DNA from: UBA11740 sp035635855
GTDB taxonomy: Bacteria > Acidobacteriota > Blastocatellia > Pyrinomonadales > Pyrinomonadaceae
Length of the DNA: 64,000 nt
Assembly (NCBI GenBank): GCA_035635855.1
Contig: DASQAF010000034.1
Coordinates: 186,001 to 250,000 of the forward strand
Direction: 5' to 3'
The notes beneath the pieces are model-generated. The model saw only the letters and a program-made list of their open reading frames with translations. It ran no database searches and was not told the origin of the DNA. Position numbers and translations under genes: made by a program. Shown piece by piece: positions 45,448-53,429 of this stretch. The number at the start of each line of letters is the position of its first letter. Position 1 is the stretch's first letter.

Positions 45448-45912
45448 ATGCCTGAAGTTGGAGAGATGGCCCCGGATTTCGAGCTGCCGAGCAATTTGGA
45501 AAAAGGCAAGAAGGTGAAGCTTTCGGATTTCCGCGGCAAGAATAATGTAGTGATTGCTTTTTATCCGCTGGCCTGGACGCCCGTTTGAACGGCGCAGATG
45601 CCCGCGTACGAGGCCGACCTCGAACGCTTTCAGGGCTATGATGCTCAGGTGCTGGGCATTTCAGTTGACAGCGTGCCGTGCAACACCGCGTGGGCCAAGA
45701 GCCTGGGCGGACTCTCGTATGATCTGTTGAGTGATTTCGAACCAAAAGGCGAAGTGGCGCGCAAGTTCGGCGCGTATCGCAGCAAGGACGGAATCTCAGA
45801 GCGCGCAATTTTCATCGTGGACAAGGAAGGCAAACTCGCCTTTGTAGACATCCACGACATTTCGGACCAGCCGGACAACGAAGAGCTTTTTGAAGTGTTG
45901 AGAAAGCTGTAA
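45448..45912 (+). CDS. Selenocysteine-type peroxiredoxin (in-frame UGA at the catalytic position)
   Basis: Reading through the in-frame TGA at 45586-45588 gives a 154-residue AhpC/TSA-type peroxiredoxin. The N-terminus MPEVGEMAPDFELPSN and the segment AFYPLAWTPV(U)T put the TGA exactly at the peroxidatic Cys (residue 47), the place where Cys stands in FYP-x-x-x-T-P-V-C-T. The frame continues in phase with MPAYEADLERF, VLGISVDSVPCN and FIVDKEGKLAF, all of the family. GGAGGAGGAA (45428-45437) is a strong ribosome site. A bSECIS-like hairpin lies at 45604-45627. A terminator follows. Read as an ordinary stop, this TGA would break a conserved gene; read as Sec it restores it. The alternative is a pseudogene with a point stop. 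Confidence 0.8.
45604..45627 (+). promoter_or_regulatory. Candidate bSECIS hairpin of the peroxiredoxin
   Basis: Ten-position stem with one A-A mismatch (GCGTACGAGG / CCTCGAACGC) and loop CCGA. The loop begins 26 nt after the TGA, within the usual distance for a bacterial SECIS. Confidence 0.6.
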
Positions 45913-45932
45913 GCGACAGGTCAGGAAACAGG

Positions 45933-45978
45933 TGCCAGATGTCGGAGACAGCTGATCCGGCATCTGGCATTTTTCTTT
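45933..45978 (+). terminator. Rho-independent terminator after the peroxiredoxin gene
   Basis: TGCCAGATG (45933-45941) pairs with CATCTGGCA (45961-45969), followed by TTTTTCTTT. It separates the peroxiredoxin from the GrdB-like gene, so the two are probably not one transcript. Confidence 0.8.
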
Positions 45979-46052
45979 GCGCCTTGGCGGCTTTGCGTGA
46001 GCTGCAACAATGGCCAGAGAACTCGCACGCAAAGGCGCAAAGACGCAAAGTC
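45974..46052. repeat. Inverted repeat, CGCAAAG family
   Basis: CTTTGCGCCTTGGCGGCTTTGCGTGAG (left) faces CACGCAAAGGCGCAAAGACGCAAAG (right). It fills the gap before the GrdB-like gene. Confidence 0.65.
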
Positions 46053-46137
46053 TTGCCAGGCGCCGACCACTCAGACCCAGGTTTGTAACCAGGCTTGGAT
46101 TTGCTAACCTAGTATTTGAAAACCTGATATCTCTTTT

Positions 46138-46875
46138 ATGACTATCTCGAGAAAATGCGTTCCCTTCACGCCGTTCGAGCGTGAACTGTCAAAGAGTACG
46201 ATTGCGCTCATCACTGCCGGCGGAGTTCACTTAAGGAATCAAGAGCCTTTCAACATCGCCGATGAGCTGGGCGACCTCGGCTATCGCGAGATTCCTCCTG
46301 ACGTTGACTCTTCACAGTTGATAGTGACGCATCACCACTACGATCATACCGACGCAGACCAGGACATCAATGTCGTGTTTCCGATAGATGTGCTCCGCGA
46401 TCTGGAGACAGAAGGTTTCATCGGCGGAATCGCAAAGAAGCACATTGGGTATATGGGCTACACGATGCAACTGAAAGCGATGTACGAAGGCACGGCGCGC
46501 GAAATTGCCAACGACATCGATAAAGGCTCGCGCGCCGACGCGGTCGTGCTTACCGGTGGTTGACCGAGCGTCTGTCACCGGACGGTCGTCGCGGTCCAAC
46601 GTGAGATTGAGATGAAGGGCATTCCCACGGTTCTGATTACTGTTAGTCCGGAAGTTTCGGCGCAGATGAGGCCACCGCGCGCGCTCTATCCGAAAGGATT
46701 TAAGATCGGAAACAGTCTGGGCCAGCCCGGCATGCGCGATTTGCAAAAGAAAGTGCTCCGCGACGCACTGGTGTTGTTAACTCAAAATACGCGACCTGGC
46801 GAGACGATAACGATTGAATATCCCGAATACGGCGAGCAATACGAACCGCCACGGGTCAAAAAACTGGGGACTTAG
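46138..46875 (+). CDS. GrdB/PrdB-like selenoprotein (in-frame UGA)
   Basis: Reading through TGA 46561-46563 yields 245 residues with Sec at 142: VVLTGG(U)PSVCHRTVVAVQREIEMKGIPTVLI. The upstream half (LITAGGVHLRNQEPFN, LIVTHHHYDHTDADQDINVVFPIDVLRDL) and downstream half (RAPRALYPKGFKIGNSLGQPGM) match the reductase selenoprotein B family (GrdB of glycine/betaine reductase, PrdB of D-proline reductase), in which a Sec or Cys stands at this spot before a Cys. The TGA is followed by a bSECIS-like hairpin with a GGUC loop (46577-46595). Anaerobic Stickland partners are not seen, and this organism respires oxygen, so the role here is unclear, possibly a stand-alone redox or detoxification enzyme. No clear ribosome site at the ATG. 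Confidence 0.78.
46577..46595 (+). promoter_or_regulatory. Candidate bSECIS hairpin of the GrdB-like gene
   Basis: Seven pairs (ACCG-GAC / GTC-CGGT) with one bulged G at 46591 and apical loop GGUC (46584-46587). The loop starts at nucleotide 21 after the UGA, close to the well-studied E. coli fdhF element, whose apical loop also contains GGUC. Confidence 0.65.
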
Positions 46876-46962
46876 GCCCCTAAAGCTGTGGAATTTCAAT
46901 CATGCTTTTTGACGCAAAATCCACTCGACAAATTCAGTAGCCTGGGGCTACAATCCGCAGCA

Positions 46963-47457
46963 GTGTACCCAGACCGCAAAACCATTTCGAAACTTCGCTC
47001 AGCCCTGGCATTCGTCCTGACGCTTTGGTGCGCGGGCGCCGGTTGCATGATCGTGAGTTATGCGCGCCCCGCCGCAATGACTTCTTCGCAGAGTCTTGGC
47101 GACGCGCCATCGTCGATGGGATCACACTCTTGTTGTAAGGCCCGGCATTCATCGTCAAGACGAAATCCCGGCTCAACAATCAGTCGAAACGAATCGCCCT
47201 CGACGTCAGGTTTTCAGCAGGTGGCCTTACCCGTGGAACCAGCTTCCTCAGGTGCGACCAGTTGTTGTCCGCTGACGAGCGGATCTTTCGTGACCCAGTC
47301 CCGCTCGCAATCAGACGACGACAAAGTTTTGGCGTTGAACCAAATCGATTCGCTTTCTTTCGCGCTAACGAATTCACAGACAACATTTCGCGCCATCCCA
47401 CTGCGCTTGCTCAGTCAGGAACAGGCCTACCTCACCGGTTGTGCTTTTCTAATCTAG
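46963..47457 (+). CDS. Secreted Cys-containing protein of the copper region
   Basis: This protein of about 164 residues starts with GTG (46963; the frame is open to GTG 46888) and an N-terminal hydrophobic segment SALAFVLTLWCAGAGCMIV that acts as a signal or anchor. Two CC pairs (HSCCKARH, TSCCPLTS) suggest metal binding. It ends in a hydrophobic AYLTGCAFLI, a tail resembling those of the other small proteins nearby (47997, 54872). Family not recognised; role in copper handling is inferred from place. Confidence 0.6.
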   Translation: MYPDRKTISKLRSALAFVLTLWCAGAGCMIVSYARPAAMTSSQSLGDAPSSMGSHSCCKARHSSSRRNPGSTISRNESPSTSGFQQVALPVEPASSGATSCCPLTSGSFVTQSRSQSDDDKVLALNQIDSLSFALTNSQTTFRAIPLRLLSQEQAYLTGCAFLI

Positions 47458-47555
47458 AAGTCTGCCTGCTCGGCGGATGCGTTGACAGTCCAGTGGCTGT
47501 CACTCTGGAACTTTCCGAATTGCGAAAAGCAATTCTTCGACCAGGAGACATAGAG

Positions 47556-47828
47556 ATGAAGAAATTCAAAGCACTTGTAATCGCCCTCGCATGCGGAGCG
47601 GCCCTGTCTGTTTCGGCCGCAGCCCTTACCCTGGAATCCCCGCAGAATGACAATAAGTCTGCCGCTTGCTGCGACATGAAGGACTGCTGCAAAGCAGATA
47701 TGTCCTGCTGCAAGAAGAAGCGAAGGGGTAAGAACGCTCACGCCTGTTGCAAAGGCATGGACAAGAAAGAGGCATGCTGCTGTGGTAAAGGTACTTGTCC
47801 GATGCCCAACAAGAAGAAGACCACCTAA
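47556..47828 (+). CDS. Secreted metallothionein-like Cys-rich protein
   Basis: This 90-residue protein has a signal peptide (KALVIALACGAALSVSAAA) and a mature part with twelve Cys in CC and CCC clusters (ACCDMKDCCK, SCCKKK, ACCKGM, ACCCGKGTCP), surrounded by Lys. This is the composition of a soft-metal (Cu+, Ag+) binding peptide. CAGGAG (47542-47547) precedes the ATG. The larger frame from 47262 overlaps the upstream gene and is not the real start. Confidence 0.8.
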   Translation: MKKFKALVIALACGAALSVSAAALTLESPQNDNKSAACCDMKDCCKADMSCCKKKRRGKNAHACCKGMDKKEACCCGKGTCPMPNKKKTT

Positions 47829-47955
47829 CTTATTTTAGTCACCGGTTAGACGGCTGGCGTGGCGCCTTTCGCGGCCGCGCCCGCCGCATTCCCGTGGTTA
47901 TTCATGCGGGAACTCTCGGGGATGTCGTCCCGCGAGCTTCATGATGGTGCTTGCC

Positions 47956-47985
47956 TTGACAGCGCTAAAAGCAAATACTTATAGT
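47956..47985 (+). promoter_or_regulatory. Sigma70-type promoter ahead of the 47997 gene
   Basis: TTGACA (47956-47961), 18-nt spacer, TATAGT (47980-47985). The predicted transcript start would lie about five bases before the ATG at 47997, so the mRNA would be almost leaderless unless the true start is further downstream. Confidence 0.5.
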
Positions 47986-47996
47986 TCGACACAGCA

Positions 47997-48365
47997 ATGC
48001 GGAAGTGGTTTACAGCTTTAACTCTCGTCGCAGCCATGCTTGGTGGCTCGGTGGGCGTTGGTGCGCATCAGGGCGAAAGTCAGATGGCCAACATGCCGGA
48101 TTGCTGCAAGAAGGCGCAATCGGCAAGCAACACTCCACAAGTTTCGATGGCGCGGCTCTGTTGCAACCTCAACTGTTCCGAACCGGGCAGCGGCACAAGT
48201 ACTTCTTCGAACTTGTCACCCCCGCAAAGCACGACTCCGAACACAGCGATTGTCCCAAGCGCAACATCCTTCAATGGCGTTACGCTCTTAGGTCGCTATG
48301 CGCAAACATCTAGTCCTCACGACTCAAGTCCCAAATACATTCAACATCTCGCACTCCTGATCTAG
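47997..48365 (+). CDS. Small secreted Cys/Met protein of the copper region
   Basis: This 122-residue protein has a signal peptide (KWFTALTLVAAMLGGSVGVGA) and a mature part with MANMPDCCKKA and ARLCCNLNC, so soft-metal ligands. It ends with YIQHLALLI, like the tails of 46963 and 54872, suggesting a small family. No named domain. Starts with ATG 47997 shortly after a good promoter. Confidence 0.65.
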   Translation: MRKWFTALTLVAAMLGGSVGVGAHQGESQMANMPDCCKKAQSASNTPQVSMARLCCNLNCSEPGSGTSTSSNLSPPQSTTPNTAIVPSATSFNGVTLLGRYAQTSSPHDSSPKYIQHLALLI

Positions 48366-48488
48366 TTCCAAAAAGCCCGAAGTGTGTCTTCTTGCGGGTC
48401 TATTGATCTGCAAGGTGGATTCGCGCATTCGTGTGTCTGACACGCGTTTGCTCGAAACCAATCTCTTTGGCTTACGGAGGATCTGGAG

Positions 48489-48926
48489 ATGAAGAAGTCT
48501 GTATTGGCAGTCGCTTTCTTATCAATCGTTGCGCTGATCATCGCTGCAGCGTGCAGCTCAAAGAAGGCGAGTAACGTCAGCATTCCGTCAGGTAAGACTA
48601 TTAAGTCCGTCACGGTCGGTAATCTCACGGCTACGCTCTCAAATAGCACCGGCCAACTAAAGCCGGGCGATCAGGAGGTCATGCTTGTATTCACGGACCC
48701 GTCCGGCAAGCCCGTCGACATTAGCGCCATGTCGCTGAATTTTCACATGGACCAAATGGGCACCATGGCCGCGATGAACGACTCTGTTGCGTTCACGACG
48801 ACAAGCAGTCCGGGCGTCTGCCGAGGCAAGGTCAATATCGAGGTAGCCGGCGAGTGGCAGGGACAACTTGCTTTTGAGGGACCAGCGGGAAGCGGCAAGA
48901 CGACCTTTACCGTGACAGCGCAATGA
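48489..48926 (+). CDS. FixH/YtkA-like lipoprotein, cusA-coupled
   Basis: This 145-residue protein has a lipobox-type signal (IIAAACSSKK) and a mature YtkA/FixH-like beta domain (GNLTATLSNSTGQLKPGDQEVMLVF, SLNFHMDQMGTM). The His/Met pair suggests metal contact at the outer face. It overlaps the next gene by four bases (ATGA), linking it to the efflux operon. Ribosome site GGAG present. Confidence 0.8.
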   Translation: MKKSVLAVAFLSIVALIIAAACSSKKASNVSIPSGKTIKSVTVGNLTATLSNSTGQLKPGDQEVMLVFTDPSGKPVDISAMSLNFHMDQMGTMAAMNDSVAFTTTSSPGVCRGKVNIEVAGEWQGQLAFEGPAGSGKTTFTVTAQ

Positions 48927-51900
48927 TTCAACGCCTAATCGAACTCAGTCTGCGCAATCGCGGTCTCGTGATCGCGATCTATTTGGGCCTGGCCGCTTGG
49001 GGCTATTGGGCCTTGCTGCGCACGCCCATAGATGCGATTCCCGATCTCTCCGACAACCAGGTGATCGTATTTACTGATTGGACTGGTCGATCGCCACAGG
49101 AAGTCGAGGATCAAGTCACCTATCCGCTAGTCACAAACCTGCAAGGGCTGCCGGGTGTGCGTGTAGTCCGTGCAAGTTCGGCGTTTAGCTTCTCGATGAT
49201 CAATATCATCTTCGAAGACAACGTCGACCTCTATTGGGCGCGTACGCGCGTGTTGGAAAGGCTGAACCTGGTTGCCAAGCAACTGCCGGAGGGCGTCACA
49301 CCTACACTCGGTCCCGACGCAACCGGAGTGGGTCAGGTCTTCTGGTACACGTTGGAGAGCGCTCAGACGAACCTCCGCGACTTGCGAACGCTGCAAGACT
49401 GGTTCGTGCGTTATCAGTTGAACTCAGTCCCAGGTGTTGCTGAAGTCGCCAGCGTCGGTGGTTACGTGCAGCAGTACCAGGTCGATGTCGATCCAAACAA
49501 ACTGCGCGGATATTCGCTGCCGTTGTCCGTGGTCGTCGAAGCGGTGCAGCGTTCCAACAATAATGTGGGCGGCAATGTGGTCGAACAGTCGGGTCAATGG
49601 TCGGTCGTGCGGGGTATCGGTCTGATTCAGTCTTCGGTTGATATTGAGAATATCGTGCTGGGCGCGCCGAACGGGATTCCGATTTACGTTAAGAACGTCG
49701 CCAATGTGAAGCTCGGCAACGCCTTTCGCACGGGTGTGTTGGATAAGAATGGCAAGGAGGCGGTCGGGGGCGTCGTGATCGCGCGCTATGGTGTGAACAC
49801 GCTTGAAGTGATCGACGCAGTTAAGAAGAAGATCACAGCCTTGCAGGCCGGCTTGCCTGCGGATGTTCACGTTGTTCCGTTCTACGATCGCACGCAACTG
49901 ATTCAACGCGCGACGCACACACTCAAACGCGCGCTTATCGAAGAACTTATCCTCGTCACGTTGGCTCACATCCTCTTTCTTGCTCACTTCCGTTCAATCC
50001 TGATCGTTACGATTCCGCTGCCACTCGCTGTGCTATTGGCTTTTGGTTTCATGTACTACGCCGGGATCAGCTCGAACCTGATGTCGCTCTCGGGAATCGC
50101 CATCGCTATCGGTGTACTGGTCGATGCCGGAATAGTCGTCACGGAGAATGCCTTTCGTTTTGTCGAGCAGCGCAAGGTTGATCCGAAAGATCGGCCCCTC
50201 GTCTGGCGAACAGTGCTCGAATCGACGCGGCTGGTCGGACGTCCGATCTTCTTCTCGATGGCCATCATCATCCTGGCCTTTATCCCCGTGTTCTCGCTCA
50301 CTGGCGAAGAAGGAAAGCTGTTTCATCCACTCGCCTTTACCAAGACTTTCGCGATGGCGGGAGCAACGATCATCGCGGTCACTCTTGTACCGGTTCTGTG
50401 CACGTTTCTGCTGCGCGGGAAGTTTCATCCCGAGCAGACAAATCCAGTGATGCGTGCGCTGCACTTTATCTATCGTCCGGTTTTGCGCTTCGCGCTAAAT
50501 CACCGGCTGCTCACGGTGTTGTTCGCGGCACTGTTGTTTGTGGGCTCGATCTTTCTGGCTACGGGAATTGGCAAGGAGTTCATGCCGCCTCTGAACGAAG
50601 GCGACTTGATGTACATGCCGGTGACTGATCCGGCGATCTCGGTCGATGAAGCTCGGAACATCCTGAGCAAGCAGGATGACGTGCTTAAGAACTTCCCCGA
50701 AGTGGAGTACGCGGTCGGCAAAGCAGGCCGCGCGGACACTTCAACCGATCCGGCCCCGGTAAACATGAACGAGACGATTGTTCATTTGAAACCACCGGAG
50801 CAATGGCCGTCAGGAATGACCCGCGAATCGTTAATCTCAGAGATGGACGAGAAACTGCGCTTTCCAGGAGTGACCAACATCTGGACGCAGCCGATCAAGA
50901 ACCGCATCGACATGCTCTCTACGGGCATACGCGCGCAGGTTGGTATCAAGATATTTGGAAATGATCTGAAAACCCTGGAAGAGGTTTCGCGGCGGATTGC
51001 GGAGATTCTATTGAAAGTGCCGGGTGCGAAAGACGTGTATGCCGAACAGATCAGTGGCGCACCTTACATCGACATCAAGATCAATCGAACCGCAGCAGCG
51101 CGGTATGGAATTGACACTAAGGCGATTGAAGACGGCATCGAGAAGGGCATTGGTGAAACGAATCTTTCCGTGACGATAGAAGGACGCCGTCGCTTCCCGG
51201 TGCGCGTGCGCTATGCGCCCGAGTTTCGCGGAAGTCCCGAGGCGCTGGGACAGATTCCAATCTCATCACCTGCCGGCGCGCCGATTCCTTTGTCGCAATT
51301 GGCGGACATTACCCAGGTCCAAGGCCCCACGATGATCTCCAGCGAGAACGGATTGCTGCGCGGCACGGTACTGCTGAACGTTCGTGGGCGCGATGTGGGC
51401 AGCTTCGTCGATGAAGCGAAAAATGCAATTGCGCGACAACTCCAACTGCCCGCCGGTTATTACATCGACTGGAGCGGCGAATACGAGAACCAACAGCGCG
51501 CGCGCAGCCGTTTGCTGATCGTCGTGCCGATCGTACTCATCATCATCTTCGCCCTGCTTTACATAACCTATCACTCGGTACTGGAAGCAGCGCACGTTCT
51601 GATGGCCGTACCCTTCGCGCTGACTGGCGGCATCTACTTGCTGTGGCTGTTGGGATACAACTTTTCCGTGGCCGTTTGGGTTGGGTTCATTGCTCTTTTT
51701 GGAACTGCGGTCCAAACGGCTGTCGTGATGGTGATCTATCTGAACGAAGCGGTAGAGCGGAAGCAGAGCGAGGTGGGCCATCTGGATCGCCGGTCCCTAA
51801 TCGAAGCCGTGACAGAGGGTGCGTTGCTGCGCTTGCGACCCAAAGTGATGACAGTTTCAACGGTGGTAGCGTCGTTGCTGCCGATCATGTGGAGCACGAG

Positions 51901-52060
51901 CGCCGGCGCAGAAGTGATGAAGCCTTTGGCAACCCCTGTTCTCGGCGGCATGGTATCGAGTCTGCTGCATGTGCTGATAGTGACGCCGGTGATTTTCTTT
52001 TGGCTGCACGAGCGGCAACTCAAGAGACAAGAGAACAACGTAGCGGCACCTGTGCAATAA
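48923..52060 (+). CDS. cusA: CusA-type copper/silver RND efflux permease
   Basis: This 1045-residue HME-RND pump has twelve helices and two large periplasmic loops. The three methionines that carry copper in E. coli CusA (573, 623, 672) are conserved here at 565, 615 and 664 with identical spacing (50 and 49), giving good evidence for Cu+/Ag+. The proton-relay region GIAIAIGVLVDAGIVVTENAFR is also present. It exports metal from periplasm and cytoplasm through the CusCB partners encoded next. Confidence 0.95.
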   Translation: MIQRLIELSLRNRGLVIAIYLGLAAWGYWALLRTPIDAIPDLSDNQVIVFTDWTGRSPQEVEDQVTYPLVTNLQGLPGVRVVRASSAFSFSMINIIFEDNVDLYWARTRVLERLNLVAKQLPEGVTPTLGPDATGVGQVFWYTLESAQTNLRDLRTLQDWFVRYQLNSVPGVAEVASVGGYVQQYQVDVDPNKLRGYSLPLSVVVEAVQRSNNNVGGNVVEQSGQWSVVRGIGLIQSSVDIENIVLGAPNGIPIYVKNVANVKLGNAFRTGVLDKNGKEAVGGVVIARYGVNTLEVIDAVKKKITALQAGLPADVHVVPFYDRTQLIQRATHTLKRALIEELILVTLAHILFLAHFRSILIVTIPLPLAVLLAFGFMYYAGISSNLMSLSGIAIAIGVLVDAGIVVTENAFRFVEQRKVDPKDRPLVWRTVLESTRLVGRPIFFSMAIIILAFIPVFSLTGEEGKLFHPLAFTKTFAMAGATIIAVTLVPVLCTFLLRGKFHPEQTNPVMRALHFIYRPVLRFALNHRLLTVLFAALLFVGSIFLATGIGKEFMPPLNEGDLMYMPVTDPAISVDEARNILSKQDDVLKNFPEVEYAVGKAGRADTSTDPAPVNMNETIVHLKPPEQWPSGMTRESLISEMDEKLRFPGVTNIWTQPIKNRIDMLSTGIRAQVGIKIFGNDLKTLEEVSRRIAEILLKVPGAKDVYAEQISGAPYIDIKINRTAAARYGIDTKAIEDGIEKGIGETNLSVTIEGRRRFPVRVRYAPEFRGSPEALGQIPISSPAGAPIPLSQLADITQVQGPTMISSENGLLRGTVLLNVRGRDVGSFVDEAKNAIARQLQLPAGYYIDWSGEYENQQRARSRLLIVVPIVLIIIFALLYITYHSVLEAAHVLMAVPFALTGGIYLLWLLGYNFSVAVWVGFIALFGTAVQTAVVMVIYLNEAVERKQSEVGHLDRRSLIEAVTEGALLRLRPKVMTVSTVVASLLPIMWSTSAGAEVMKPLATPVLGGMVSSLLHVLIVTPVIFFWLHERQLKRQENNVAAPVQ

Positions 52061-52064
52061 CGAA

Positions 52065-53429
52065 ATGTTTTTCGGACGTAACAAGAAGTCTGTTTTACTG
52101 ACTGGCGCGATGGCGCTGGTACTTCCGCAGTTCGTAACACCTGCGCATGCGCAAAAGCCACCGAGCGATAAGGACAAGTCGGTCCCGGTAGGGCGCTATA
52201 TTGATCAGACCTCCGGCCTCACGGCTGACGAGGTAGTCGCTTACGCAATTTCCCATAATCTGGAACTCCAGGCAGCGCATAAGGAGATCGACGCGGCCAA
52301 AGCAATGGTCAAGCAGGCGAGACTGCGGGCAAATCCAAAGCTTGATATTGGGGTTTCGCAAAATATCACCGGCACCGATCACACCATCGATGCCGGAGGA
52401 AGTCTGCCTTTGGAACTCGGCGGTCGCCGGTCGGCTCGCATCACGGTCGCGGAAAGGGAAGTTGAGGTTCGTGAGCGCGAATTCGCGAATAACGAACGGA
52501 CGCTTGCCGCTGAAGTGCGCATGAAATTCGGCGAGGCACTGGCGCAATCCCTAAAGCTTTCATTGACTGACGAACGCATTGAGTCAAATCAACAAAGCTT
52601 TAACCTGGTTGCTGCGCGAGTAACTGAAGGGGCCACAGCACCACTCGAACAGAACATGGTGCTCGTCGAATTGAATCGGCTCCGCTCACAGCGCGAGAGT
52701 GCTGAAGGCAAACTGGAGATGTTGATCCTGGACTTAAAGAACCTCATCGGCATGCAACCTCAAGAGCCGCTGCGATTGCGGGGCGACTTCGACCACTTGG
52801 TCGATCAACTTCCAAGTGTGGTTGAAGCTACTGACCGCGCGTTGCATGACCGACCAGATCTGATGGCTGCTCGTGCGGTTGAGACTTGGTCGGACGCCCG
52901 CATCGAAAAAGCGCGTGCTGAAGGTCGGCTTGATGCGAGTCTCTCGGCGGGATACGAACATATGACGTTTGGTTTTCCTGTACGCGGCGTTGACGATGCT
53001 GGCAGATTGCAGCCGGTTTCGGGCGGTTTCCACTACCTAAAGTTTGGCGTCTCACTCGATCTACCAGTGCGAAACAAGAATCAGGGAGCAATCGAAGCTG
53101 CCGTCGCCCAGGCTGAGGCGGCTAAGAGGCGGCGCGAATTCGCCGAGCTTGCCGTGAGGCACGAAGTGGCGTCTGCGTACACGCAGTACGAACGATCAGT
53201 GCGGGCCATGGAAATCTTCCGCGTCGGCGTGAATGAGCAGGCCAGGGCAAATCTCGACGTGGTGCGACAAACTTATGAACTGGGCTCGAAAACCCTGATC
53301 GATTATCTCGTCGAGCAGCGTCATTTCATCGATCTCGAAAATGATTTCATTGACGCGCAGCTTGCTGCCTACAACGCTCGTGTTCAAATCGCGCGGGCGA
53401 CAGCTTCACCGGAGTTGATAAAGCGATGA
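52065..53429 (+). CDS. TolC family outer membrane factor (CusC-like)
   Basis: This 454-residue protein has a signal peptide and the helix-rich repeats of the outer membrane efflux protein family (SHNLELQAAHKEIDAAKAMVKQARLRANP..., TYELGSKTLIDYLVEQ). It forms the exit channel for the CusA pump. It begins 4 bp after cusA and overlaps the adaptor gene by four bases. Order is A-C-B, not the usual C-B-A. Confidence 0.88.
   Translation: MFFGRNKKSVLLTGAMALVLPQFVTPAHAQKPPSDKDKSVPVGRYIDQTSGLTADEVVAYAISHNLELQAAHKEIDAAKAMVKQARLRANPKLDIGVSQNITGTDHTIDAGGSLPLELGGRRSARITVAEREVEVREREFANNERTLAAEVRMKFGEALAQSLKLSLTDERIESNQQSFNLVAARVTEGATAPLEQNMVLVELNRLRSQRESAEGKLEMLILDLKNLIGMQPQEPLRLRGDFDHLVDQLPSVVEATDRALHDRPDLMAARAVETWSDARIEKARAEGRLDASLSAGYEHMTFGFPVRGVDDAGRLQPVSGGFHYLKFGVSLDLPVRNKNQGAIEAAVAQAEAAKRRREFAELAVRHEVASAYTQYERSVRAMEIFRVGVNEQARANLDVVRQTYELGSKTLIDYLVEQRHFIDLENDFIDAQLAAYNARVQIARATASPELIKR

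Noticed and set aside
45598..45912. Peroxiredoxin as a short gene beginning at the ATG after the TGA
   Set aside because: It would lack the catalytic residue and the strong ribosome site lies at the upstream start; Sec readthrough explains it better.
46612..46875. Separate 87-codon gene after the second TGA
   Set aside because: Same frame as the upstream half and together they form one known family; no ribosome site at 46612.
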